Below, in pieces: positions 54,731 to 64,000 of a stretch of 64,000 nt of DNA. Origin of the DNA: Arthonia radiata. Its lineage: Eukaryota; Ascomycota; Arthoniomycetes; Arthoniales; Arthoniaceae. The stretch lies in contig PSQN01000008.1 of the NCBI GenBank assembly GCA_002989075.1, positions 248,001-312,000 on the forward strand, in the 5' to 3' direction. The position numbers and the translations under genes were made by a program. The notes beneath the pieces were generated by a model. That model had not been told where the DNA came from, made no database searches, and was given only the letters and a program-made list of their open reading frames with translations. Position 1 is the first letter of the stretch; every line of letters starts with the position of its first letter.

Positions 54731-56509
54731 ATGTTTACGAAACACCTCTTGTCGGGCGTCGCCTTGCTCTCTGTAGCATTAGGATCGCCAGTCGCGGTGA
54801 GGACTGCCAGCGATGACGAGCTCGGCGCAGTGGCATCAGAGAAGCTCGCCTGCAGTCGGATCGGTGTTGATCTGCTCAAGCAAGGCGGGACTGCAGCCGA
54901 TGCCATTGTCGGTACTGTTTTCTGCGTGGGCGTCTTGGGTATGTACCACTCTGGCATAGGCGGTGGAGGCTTTGCGACCGTTCGAGCACCGAACGGAACC
55001 TACGAGATGGTCGACTTCCGTGAGACTGCTCCGGCTGCGGCTTTCCAAGACATGTACAAAGGCGCCACGAATCTGAGCATTTACGGCGGCCTCGCCAGCG
55101 GCGTCCCGGGCGAACTTCGTGGGATGCAATACATCCATGAGAACTATGGAAAGCTGCCTTGGAAAACTATCATGGAGCCTGCTATCAACATTGCCAGGTA
55201 TGGCTTCCCTGTGACAAGGGATCTCGCAAGCTACATTAGCTCTGGCCTCAGGTCGGCTCAAGACAACTTTCTGGTAGAGGATCCCGCCTGGGCGATTGAC
55301 TTCGCGCCGAATGGAACACTCGTCCAGCAGAATGACACTATGTCTCGAAAGCGCTACGCCGACACGCTGGAGACCATTGCCTGCTACGGTCCTGACGCAT
55401 TCTATGAGGGTGCCATTGCGAACGCGACCATCACAGCGTTGCGCAATACTGGCGGAACGATGACTCTCGAGGACCTCAAGAGCTACACAGTGGCGATCAG
55501 GGAGCCGGCCCAGATCACCTATCGAGACTTCAAAGTTACTTCTTGCGCAGCACCTTCTGGTGGCGAGGTCGCGTTGTCGATCCTGAAGATCCTTGAGGGA
55601 TACCCGAACGTTGGTGATCTCGCCGCGGTCAACACGAGCACCTTCTACCTCAACGAGGTAAGTCCTGTTCTCCACACATCCTGTTCTGGAGCCGCTTTGT
55701 GGTTCAGAAGGCAATGTACTGACATGTCGATATCAAAGGCGATGCGCTTCGCGTACGGGCAGCGAACTAACCTTGGCGATCCGAGCTTTGTGGAAGGCTT
55801 ATACGGGTATGAGGAGGCCATGCTCAGCGAGCAGACCGCGGCGGAGGTTCGAACCAAGATCACTGACGTGACCCACAACAACATCTCGTACTACGATCCG
55901 TCCGGCTTCGACACATTGACAGATCATGGTACCTCGGAGATTGCTGCTGCGGATGCCTCCGGGCTGACGATCACTCTAACAACGACTGTCAACCTGCTCT
56001 TCGGAAGCCAAGTCATTGTACCGGAAACAGGTGTCATCATGAATAATGAGATGAATGACTTTTCCATCCCAGGTTCGTCCAATGCCTTTGGATATGTGCC
56101 ATCGCCAGCCAACTACGTCGCGCCCGGAAAGCGACCGCTCTCATCCATCTCGCCGACGATCGCCGAGTGGCTCGCAAACGGCACTGTATATCTGGCGACG
56201 GGTGCTGCCGGTGGATCGCAGATCATCACATCAACTGTGCAGAACGTGTGGCATGTTCTTGATCAGCAACTGTCTATTGCGGATGCTCTCGCCCAGCCCC
56301 GCCTGCATGACCAGCTGTCGCCCAATGTTGTGCAGCTTGAATATACGTACAACAACCAAACGGCGGCCTTCTTGCGTGAAAGAGGCAGTAACGTAACATA
56401 CGTTACGCCAGGGGGGTCCACTGCTCAGGGCGTGCTGCTTCTAACGAACGGGACGTTCACCGCGGCTGGTGAGCCTCGACAGCATGACAGTGGCGGCTTG
56501 GCTGTCTAA
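54731..56509 (+). CDS. Gamma-glutamyltranspeptidase, secreted
   Basis: Exons are 54731-55657 and 55739-56509 (565 aa). The 81-bp intron (GTAAGT, branch ACTGAC, ends AAAG) is a multiple of three with no stop, so the reading frame runs through it unbroken and would give a false 592-aa protein. Splicing restores FYLNE|AMRFAYGQRTNLGDPSF. The signal peptide is MFTKHLLSGVALLSVALGSP. The Ntn-hydrolase features are GMYHSGIGGGGFATVR, VDFRETAP, SGVPGELRGM, the autoprocessing Thr in LTDHGTSEIAAADASG, NNEMNDFSIPGSSNAFG, PGKRPLSSISPTI and the oxyanion/active-site GAAGGSQI. GGT cleaves the gamma-glutamyl bond of glutathione and conjugates, at the cell surface or in the vacuole. Many N-glycosylation sequons support secretion. 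Confidence 0.95.
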   Translation: MFTKHLLSGVALLSVALGSPVAVRTASDDELGAVASEKLACSRIGVDLLKQGGTAADAIVGTVFCVGVLGMYHSGIGGGGFATVRAPNGTYEMVDFRETAPAAAFQDMYKGATNLSIYGGLASGVPGELRGMQYIHENYGKLPWKTIMEPAINIARYGFPVTRDLASYISSGLRSAQDNFLVEDPAWAIDFAPNGTLVQQNDTMSRKRYADTLETIACYGPDAFYEGAIANATITALRNTGGTMTLEDLKSYTVAIREPAQITYRDFKVTSCAAPSGGEVALSILKILEGYPNVGDLAAVNTSTFYLNEVSPVLHTSCSGAALWFRRQCTDMSISKAMRFAYGQRTNLGDPSFVEGLYGYEEAMLSEQTAAEVRTKITDVTHNNISYYDPSGFDTLTDHGTSEIAAADASGLTITLTTTVNLLFGSQVIVPETGVIMNNEMNDFSIPGSSNAFGYVPSPANYVAPGKRPLSSISPTIAEWLANGTVYLATGAAGGSQIITSTVQNVWHVLDQQLSIADALAQPRLHDQLSPNVVQLEYTYNNQTAAFLRERGSNVTYVTPGGSTAQGVLLLTNGTFTAAGEPRQHDSGGLAV

Positions 56510-56606
56510 TGGGATATTGCGGAGAACAAAGTGGCAAAATCTTGAGTGCGTAGAAAGTCGATCTAGAGAATTGTAAAAGCGTACCAGCAGCGGCGCTACA
56601 ACTCCG

Positions 56607-56970
56607 CTACGTGGACCCTTCTTTCGTCCTCGTCTCTGCATCATCACTTGACTGCTCGACTTGCTTGCCGACTCGCTCGCCGACTTGCTCGACGCTGTTT
56701 TTGGACGCTTTGGTAGCTGCTTCCTGCTGCTCAAGATCCTTCTGGTCTGTGTTTGCCTGAGCGATAAGATCGTCGATCTTCTTCTCGATTGAGTCGAGCT
56801 GCCCTTCAAGAGCTGCGGCTGTCCTCTCGCCCTGTGAAATTTTCTTGAACGCCTTAACCTGCTGTGAGCTTTTCTGCGGCGCATGGGAGCATACTTCGAC
56901 CTACCTCTGCCAGATCTACTTCGTCCTCTTTGCTGAAACCAGCGCGGCTGGGCTCGCCTGCGCCAGACAT
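56607..56970 (-). CDS. Small conserved coiled-coil protein (unknown)
   Basis: Exons are 56970-56905 and 56858-56607 (105 aa), with a 46-bp intron (GTAGGT to CAGCAG) in phase 0 joining VDLAE|VKAFKKISQGER. The protein is soluble and strongly helical: TAAALEGQLDSIEKKIDDLI, then a Gln/Glu-rich run and an acidic/Ser C-terminus (SSDDAETRTKEGST). The long open frame overlapping it on the same strand (56441-57094) is an out-of-frame shadow. The layout resembles short fungal proteins annotated as KEOPS Gon7-like, but I cannot support that name. It converges on GGT, 97 bp away. Confidence 0.7.
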
Positions 56971-57521
56971 GTTGGTCTGGAAGACTTTGATCCGCAGAAG
57001 ATGAGCACAGGAGGTTAGGTAAGAGACTGGTAGTGTGGTCAACACGAATGGTCATCAACAGTTTGCAACAGGAGAGCTCCGATATGGAGCTCAAAATAAG
57101 TGAAGAGATGGGCCTAGCAGAAGGAGTTGCCGGCCTCGAGCACCTGGAGAAGGATCGGGCGCCCGGGTAGAATCGAAGTCCTATGTTGACTATGGTTACT
57201 ACTTCATTAACCCTGGCGTCAAGGAAGTCTTTTGAGACCGCAAGCGTTGTTATTGTTTGTATTCACCGGCACTTGAGACGATTGTCCGCTGAAAGGCGGC
57301 ATCTATTTCTGATAGCCAAGTGCCAAGCGGGCGCACCAGCCACAAGTACAAACATGCGCCACATGGCAGGAGATGACGAAGCGCCGGAGCTTTCGTCGAT
57401 CGCATCTGTGCTCCTTGATGCTGCTACCTTCGCCTGTACATTGCGTATGCAGGCCGACCAGCGCGTGTGCCAGTAGCTAACGCTCCCGTCAGCCCTCAAA
57501 TCTTGATCACTACTCCACAAC
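56971..57521. promoter_or_regulatory. Divergent promoter region, coiled-coil gene / PAN1
   Basis: About 550 bp between divergent starts; no gene, repeat or RNA is recognised in it. Confidence 0.5.
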
Positions 57522-60500
57522 ATGTTTTCCAGCTCAAACTCGTTCCAGGGGGGCGCGCCGACTGGGCGCTCAGGGCCTCAGTATGGCCAAAGTCAGTATG
57601 GCTCGCAACAGCCCATGGACTCCCTAGGGCCACAGCCAACAGGATACGGAGGCGGAGGCTTGCAATCTCAAATGACCGGCTATCCCGGTCAACAGCAACA
57701 GCAGCAGCCTATGCAGCCTCAGTACACTGGCTATCCAGGCATGGGCGGACAACAGCAGCCGCAGTATCAGCAACAGCAAAATCAGTCATTACCTCAGCTA
57801 CAGCAGCAGCAAACTGGCTATCCGGGACAAGCCCAGCAATTTCAACAGCAGCCGCCGCAGATGGCCCCCCAACAGACTGGCTTCCCCAGCCATCCACAGC
57901 AGGTAGGCCCTGTCTCTCGTAAACCCACTCTGTGGCGCTGACGTTGCGCCAATGCAGCAATCACAGCCCACTGGGTTGAATAGTCTCCCTCCACCTCCGG
58001 CAGCTGCTCCTAGGCAGCGGCCACAGCCAACAGGCATGACCTCTTCGCAAATGGCAAACTCCTTCAAGACGACGGGCCAGCCGGAGCAGCCAGCTCCAGC
58101 AAGTAACACCAGTACGAGTGCAAAGATACCCAGACAGCGTCTTTCTTTCATCACGGCGGAAGATCAGGCGAAGTTTGAACAGCTATTCAAGTCTGCTGTG
58201 GGCAACAGTCAGGCGCTGTCTGGAGATCAGGCGAGGGACCTCCTTCTGCGGTCTAAGCTCAATGGAGACATGCTGGGCGATATATGGGCACTCTCAGACA
58301 CAACGAAATCCGGCCAGCTGCTATTCCCAGAATTTGCTCTGGCAATGTATCTGTGCAACCTCGCACTAGTTGGCAAACAGATACCCCACCAGCTCCCAGA
58401 CAAGATCAAGAACGAAGTTTCGAGCATGGTCGACATCATCTCCTTTTCCGCGCCAGATGACCGTCCGCAGCAGTCGAGGAACACCAACGCCCCCAGCTTT
58501 AATACGCCGCAGCAGTCTCAGCCGTCCAACTCACAGCTCTTAGGCTCTTTGCAGTCACAGCCGACAGGATTCCAAGGACTCTCAGGCATGCAACAGCAGC
58601 AACCCGCGTTTGCGCCTCAGCAGACAGGCTTCCAGCAGCCTCAGCAAATGGGCATGATGCCGCAGCAGACAGGCTTCCCACAGAACCCAACGGCTTCCGG
58701 CTATGATGGCATCCGGCCTCCAATGCCACCGATGCCGACTGGATTCTCGCAGCCCTCCACAGCTCCACTGAACGCTCAGCCCACTGGCATGCCCGGCCAA
58801 TGGGGTCTCGTAAACGCCCCAGCATCAGGCTTGCCGAACATTGACGCGCTAAGACAGCAAATGATGCCTCAGCCTGGAAGAGAAGGCAATTTTACAACAT
58901 CAGGCCTACGTGGAAATGCGACTGTGCCTTGGGCAGTGACAAAAGATGAAAAGCGCATATACGATGATCTGTTCAAAGCATGGGATGGCTTCGGAAAGGG
59001 CTACATCACCGGCAACCAGTGTATCGAAATCTTCGGACAGAGCGGTCTCGAGAAAGCAGACTTAGAGCGGGTTTGGACGCTCGCAGATCCTTCGAATAAA
59101 GGTCGCCTCGACTTAGACGAGTTTGCTGTTGCCATGCATTTGATCTACCGCAAGCTGAATGGCTATCCTGTACCCGCAAGACTACCGCCAGAGCTAGTCC
59201 CACCATCAACACGGAACCTCAGCTCGTCTTACAACTCGATGAAGTCTATGCTGTCGCGGGACGCCGAAGAGCGGAAGAACAATAGGGACTACCTGCAGCC
59301 TCAGAAGACAGGTGTCAGCTATTTGAAGAGTCATTCATTTTCAAATGCCTCTGGAGGCAGCAATGCGTTTGGGAGAAAGGATGCCACAGTATTTAAGAAT
59401 AATGATGATGATGTGGGCTACAAGTCAAGTGCAAGGCATCGTCTCGGCGGCGGCGGTCGCTCGCCGTCCCCAGCGCAGACCCCATCGCCTGCGTCGGAGA
59501 CCGCGGATGAGCTGTCGTTGGACCAGCTACAGAAGAAGATTCGCGAGAAGCAAGTGCTGCTAGATGCGATTGACTTTCAAGATGAGAACCAGGCTAGTCA
59601 AGACGACGCTCTCGACCGCAAAGACCGGCGGGAAGCTGAGGACCTGTACTCACGCATCAGGCGAATCCAGGAAGACATCGATACACATCCCAGTGCCAGC
59701 TTCAAAAACAGCGACACAAGCGCAGAAAGGCGCACGATGAAGCGACAACTTCAGAAATTGCAAGACAAGCTGCCGGACCTTGCGTCTCAAGTGCGTAGGA
59801 CAGAGAAAGCCATTATGGAGTCACGGCTTGAGCTCTTCAGACTGAAAGACGCAAAAGCGCATCCCAGTAGTTCACAGCCAATTGTGGGCACTGGTCCTGG
59901 TGGCTCCGTGACGGAGTCGGACAGGCTCAAAGCTCGCGCCAAAGCAATGATGCAGCAGCGATCGGCGACCTTGTCTGGTAAGTCTGCACCAGCAGCAGGC
60001 GATGATGACCCAGCTGCGGCCACACGACGCCTTGAAGAAGAGAGTTCCCTCGCAAAGCAGGAAAAGGACTCCAATGACCGCATGGTCCGTGACGTCGAAG
60101 ATAGTGTTGGCGCCTACAGCAGAGGCGTCGAGGATACTCTCAAGGAAGGCTCTAGCGAAGCAGACGACCATGAGAAAAGAAGATGGGATGACGCTCTGGG
60201 AGTGGAAGACGAAGTTCGTGATTTCATCTTTGACTTGCAGAGGAGCAGTCGAGCATCACGTGTGCGACGAGAAGACATGCCTAGAGACATGCGCAAATCT
60301 ACGCCTGCTGTTGCAGAAAAGCCAACCACGAACGGTCGCGTCGAAAGTCCAGCACCACAGAACACTGGTTCGTCCGCGAGAGCATCACCCGCACCATCTA
60401 GCGGCTCTTACAACGCGTACAAGACACCAGAAGAGCGGGCTGCCTTCCTTCGGGAGCAAGCACAGCAACGAATGTCCGAGCGTATGGCAGCGCTTGGTTT

Positions 60501-62092
60501 GAGTGTTCCTGCTAAGAGCGGGGAGAGTGCACAGGATAAGGCTGTTCGGGAGCAAAAGGAGCGCGATGAGCGCCAAAAGCAAGCTGAGGCTGAAGATGCT
60601 CGAAGGGAACAGGAACGCCAAAAGCGTCTTGAGTCTGAGGGTATCACACCGCCGACGGTTGCTGCAAGAACGGGTAAGAAGCCGCCGCCAACGCCACCTT
60701 CGCGAAAGCGTGGAGATTCTTTCCAGCAAAGGCAGCAGCAGCCAGCGGAAGCTGAGCAGAAACGTGTGGAGCACGACATTCAAGAAACAGTCATCAAAGA
60801 GCAGCAAGAGGTTCAAGAGAAGGAGACTCGCGGACTGCAGTATGTATCCATGTTTGCTCTGCAAACGAGAGCTTGAAGGCTAACAATTTTCCAGACTAGA
60901 AGCCAGCCGTCAGGAAGAAGAACTTGCCAGCCAACGACGCGAAGCCGAAGAGCGACAACGTGCCCTCGAGGAGCGTGTACGCCAAGGCAAGCTGAAGAAG
61001 GAAGAAGAGAAGGCGCGGAAGAAGGCCGCCGCACGGGAAGTTGAAGAGACGAAAGCTCGCGAGGACCGTCTTGCAGCCCAACGCGCCGAGATCGAGCAGG
61101 CGCGAAAGCGCGAAGAAGAGCTACAACGCCAACTCCAGCAGCTCGAAGAAGACTCGAGCGACGATGAAGGCCCACAGCAACTCACCCCCAACGAAGACAC
61201 ACCCATCGCGTCTCAAGAGCTCCCACGCGCAGAACCCGAGACAGCAAGATCACCACCGCCTGCGCCAGCCATGCCCTCTGCAGCTCCACCTGCACCAGCA
61301 ATCTCCGCGCCCGAAGACACCACCATCAAGTCCCCACCCATCACCTCACCACCCAGCTCAACTACCACCGAATCCAAAAACCCCTTCTTTAAACGCATGG
61401 CCACCAACGAGCCCACTCCATCCCCATCAGCACACATCACATCTCCCCCCTCCGCACCCCAAGAAACCAATCCCTTCCACCGCATGGCCGCCCAGCCCTC
61501 TCAGCCCTCCGAACAACCCGCCGCCGCCCCCCTTACAGCCACAGCCACCGGCTCCCGCCGCCGCGCCATGTCCTCAGACTCCTGGTCCAACGTCTCCTCC
61601 TCCGAAGCAGAGTCCGAAGATGACGGCGGGGATCGACCGGGCGGCGCGAGAGATCTTGCGTCTATCCTCTTTGGCACTATGGGCCCGCCACGCCCGCTGA
61701 GCAGCCAAGGCGAGAAAGTCGAGAGCCCTAAGGTCGCAGAGAGCGGTGTCGCTAGTCCACCTGCTGCGCCGCCGATGCCGACGAGTGCGCCAGGTGGTCC
61801 GCCTCCGCCTCCGCCTATGCCGAGCTCAGGCGCCCCTCCACCGCCGCCTATGCCGTCTTCAGGTGCGCCGCCCCCGCCTCCTATGCCATCAGGTGGTGCG
61901 CCGCCCCCACCTGCTATGCCGAAGATGCCGGGTGCGTTTGATGAGGACTCAGCGGCGGGCGCGCAGGCGCAGGCACAGCCGAGTGGGGATCGGGGCGCCC
62001 TGTTGGGTCAGATCCAGATGGGGAGGGGGTTGCGGAAGACGCAGACGAAGGATCGGAGTGCGAGTTCAACGGCGGGGAGGGTGTTGGGGTAG
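57522..62092 (+). CDS. PAN1: Actin-regulatory endocytic scaffold Pan1
   Basis: Exons are 57522-57902, 57958-60839 and 60895-62092 (1486 aa). The introns (55 bp GTAGGC with GCTGAC branch; 55 bp GTATGT) join [13 protein letters not shown] and [13 protein letters not shown]. The N-terminus has Gln-rich repeats of a PTG/QTG(Y/F) motif. EH domain 1 lies near [21 protein letters not shown] domain 2 near [20 protein letters not shown] with an EF-hand-like [20 protein letters not shown] long coiled coil with Lys/Glu/Arg runs follows, then a proline-rich region ([15 protein letters not shown] repeats) and a WH2-like end ([18 protein letters not shown]). Pan1 works with End3 and Sla1 to couple clathrin coats to Arp2/3 actin patches. 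The C-terminal repeats make alignment there unreliable, but the frame is intact. Confidence 0.96.
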
Positions 62093-62100
62093 GTTAGCTG

Positions 62101-62140
62101 TGTGTTGGTGTGTGTTGGTGTGTGTTGGTGTGTGTTGGTG
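62101..62140 (+). repeat. 10-bp minisatellite, four perfect copies
   Basis: Four exact tandem copies of TGTGTTGGTG begin eight bases after the PAN1 stop codon, so they lie in its 3' UTR. Confidence 0.97.
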
Positions 62141-62628
62141 AAGTGGTTGTGAGTTGTCGGGGCAAGGAGCAGGTAGAAAAAGTAGGGGAGTACGGGCAGT
62201 GTGAGAAATGTATCAGGGGATAAATAGGAAGTGGAGTGAAGTCGCGTTTTGTAAGGTGGGTTGAGGAGAGTTGCTGGGGAACGTGTATATTGTTATGGTA
62301 TATGGCTTAATTCATTCGTTTGCGTTGAGTTATTTCGATCTGTCTCGTGTATGCGGAATTGGTTCGTCAGAGGCGCGCGGTCGGCGTATATGCCGTGCAT
62401 GGGCATAGAGCTAATCGTCGTGAAATGATGGTTCAAAGGCTCAGAGCACAAAGGTGCTCGCACGATATTCGATCTAATTCCAGTGCATCGCCAACGCGCC
62501 TCCATGCTCCTTAACGAGACATTCGATCAAGCAAGTTCCCACGCACCCTAGCGTCTCAACGCGTAAGCAGACTTCAGTCAACGCATCCTCCCTACCGTGC
62601 GTTCAACCTCATCCCACAAGCCCAAGCT
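62141..62628. other. Convergent 3' region PAN1 / RPB11
   Basis: About 490 bp with no supported frame. It holds the 3' UTRs of both genes. Confidence 0.5.
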
Positions 62629-63938
62629 TCAATACCCAAATCCCCCACCCCCCTGCTCCGTCACTCGCTTCAACTCCCACTCACTCACGAACGTGCGCTT
62701 GAGGCTCTCCAGCTCCTTCACCAGATCCTGGCTCGCCGTCAGCAGCGCATCCCGCGGGGCGATCTGCCCGTCCGTCTGCACCCGCAGCTCGAAGTTCGGG
62801 AACAGCGGGTGCGGCACCTTGTACCCCGAGAAGTAGACGTGCGGGTTTTTGAGGAGTTGTTCGCGGAGCAGGTTGCCGAGCGTGTGGTCTTCTTTGGTGA
62901 AGTGGAAGGTCGCTGCGTTGGGGACGCCTGTGGGGGTTTGTTAGTAGGTGGGGCTGCTGGATGGGGAGGCGGGACGGGGTTGAGGTGGAAAGGAAGGAAG
63001 GGGGCTTACGCGTCTCAGGCTCCATGCGCACGCATTTTTCGCCGGGTTCGCGGAGGAAGAGCTCGAATCTAGTTATGTTGTCAGCAATGTAATCGCGTGT
63101 GGTTCGAACATCGCAAAAGCAGGCCGTGCAGCAGCGCCAGAAAATTGACGCGTCAGTAGTGTAACACAGGCGCGTGACGCACCGCTCCGGAACATTCTGT
63201 GAGGGAGGGTTCTCCTTTGCTGAACGCGCGTTTTCCGTCCGCCATCCAGACCCGGCGCGCTTGGCGCTGGAAAAGGCGCGGTCGACTCCCAAGGGATGGG
63301 CGTTGCTTCGTGAGTCGTAGTTGGGCGACGCCGATCGCGGCATTGTAGATTTTGCAGTGTGCTCAATTTGGTCGCAGGAAGTGATGGAGGTAGTTGTAAG
63401 AAGAAGAAGAAGTCGCCGGAATATTAGGTTGTCGTGGTAACAGACAGTGTCATGAGACAGGTGCGAAGTGTTGCGGTCTCACTTCTTCAGAAGCGGTGTC
63501 AAGTGACCGCGACAATCTGGAGGTCATCATGGCTGCTGCCTGGAAGCTTGACACACAGCGACGAAGAAAGATAAGGTAATATCGTTGTTGCAAGCGGTTG
63601 CTGTCTTAAATAGCTTTGCTGCAGCTCCCAGCTGAAGGTTCGCTGAAGGGCCAAGCGTGTCTGCCACCCATAAGGGCACCATCAAAGCCATCACGATGGC
63701 GATTGAAAAAAGTCCATGGTGTTTGCGACGATCATTTCACGCATGCCTACTATATTTAAATGACACAGGCAGCCTCTCGAACTATTCCCTAACCATTTTG
63801 AAGGTGGTTCGATGTTGCAAAGACTCGAAGAATCAGTCAATGCATCAAATGGCGCTGCTGCTGCTGCTGCTGCTGCTGCACGCCCGTGTTACTAGCAAAA
63901 GAAATTTTTTAAACTTACCTATCTGGTGCGTTCGTCAT
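62629..63938 (-). CDS. RPB11: RNA polymerase II subunit Rpb11
   Basis: Exons are 63938-63919, 63068-63010 and 62927-62629 (125 aa). The 20-base first exon codes MTNAPDR with the start of the next codon; an 850-bp intron (GTAAGT to CTAG) joins it to FELFLREPGEKCVRMEPETR. The second intron (82 bp, GTAAGC) leads to VPNAATFHFTKEDHTLGNLL, REQLLKNPHVYFSGYKVPHP, LFPNFELRVQTDG and KELESLKRTFVSEWELKRV. These are the alpha-like dimerisation and DHTLGN motifs of Rpb11, which pairs with Rpb3 in Pol II; the KVPHPLFPNFELR end separates it from Rpc19. The first intron is about ten times longer than its neighbours, and the exon-1 assignment rests on the conserved MTNAPDRFEL start plus phase agreement. Confidence 0.92.
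63854..63879 (+). repeat. (GCT)n trinucleotide repeat
   Basis: About nine uninterrupted GCT units (CTG/CAG class) inside the proposed 850-bp first intron of RPB11, roughly 40 bases from its 5' splice site. Confidence 0.95.
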
Positions 63939-64000
63939 GTTGTGTACGTGTTTTCGATTTCAATTAGATGGGCGAAGGGTCAAAGTAGTAAGCGTCAGAG

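Noticed and set aside
54836-55714. 292-aa antisense frame across GGT
   Set aside because: It mirrors the strongly constrained GGT codons and has no family likeness.
56441-57094. 217-aa Arg/Ser-rich minus frame
   Set aside because: It is an out-of-frame reading of the two-exon coiled-coil gene; the spliced frame is more protein-like.
57140-57180. tRNA-like GGATCG...AGAATCGAAGTCC string
   Set aside because: No matching A box, acceptor stem or clover-leaf spacing could be found.
60385-61206. Leu/Ser-rich antisense frames across PAN1
   Set aside because: Antisense of Glu/Lys/Arg coiled-coil codons routinely gives Leu/Ser-rich open frames.
62681-63343. 220-aa minus frame reading into RPB11 exon 2 from upstream
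   Set aside because: Only its FELFLREPGEK segment belongs to RPB11; the upstream part lies in the first intron, and the conserved MTNAPDR start is at 63938.

Overview
This is a window of nuclear DNA from a filamentous ascomycete. The genes carry short introns, mostly 45-160 bp, with GTRNGT donors and CTNAC/CTAAT branch sites. The orthologue set (Pan1, Mdm31, Hcr1, Pno1, sphingolipid C9-methyltransferase) and the secreted cysteine-rich proteins fit Pezizomycotina. Dothideomycetes is my inference from overall style and was not tested. I see no tRNA, rRNA, CRISPR array or intact transposon. All exon boundaries below were worked out by eye from splice signals and frame continuity.

Layout. 0-9.3 kb: a disordered protein open to the left edge, MDM31, a small Cys/Lys-rich gene, galactonate dehydratase and ATP11. 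9.7-18.4 kb: a peroxisomal 4CL-like acyl-CoA ligase, a seven-exon secreted protein, a conserved unknown and an MFS drug/H+ antiporter. 18.9-25.1 kb: eIF3j (HCR1), a GT8 glycosyltransferase, an HCNGP/SAP30BP-like factor and an unknown three-exon gene. 25.1-35 kb: an accessory patch in which small secreted cysteine-rich protein (SSP) genes and one SSP pseudogene lie among housekeeping genes (CCCH zinc finger, proteasome beta-6, PNO1). 36.2-38.8 kb: a P-loop GTPase with a fungal NLR-type N-terminus beside a two-helix membrane protein. 39-44.4 kb: gene-poor, with low-complexity ORFs and diverged tandem repeats. 44.4-64 kb: dense again, with MRI1, sphingolipid C9-methyltransferase, a secreted S41-type peptidase, a BTB protein, gamma-glutamyltranspeptidase, a small coiled-coil protein, PAN1 and RPB11.

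The core genes cover mitochondrial biogenesis (MDM31, ATP11), translation and ribosome assembly (HCR1, PNO1), proteolysis (PRE7), transcription (RPB11, HCNGP), endocytosis (PAN1), methionine salvage (MRI1) and glucosylceramide methylation (MTS1). No biosynthetic cluster is evident.

The parts most worth following up are four. The first is the SSP family with a nonsense codon at a conserved Cys. The second is the GTPase/membrane-protein pair, which may be one gene. The third is a four-unit repeat of about 155 bp at 43.6-44.1 kb. The fourth is a duplicated module of about 178 bp in the shared MRI1/MTS1 promoter.
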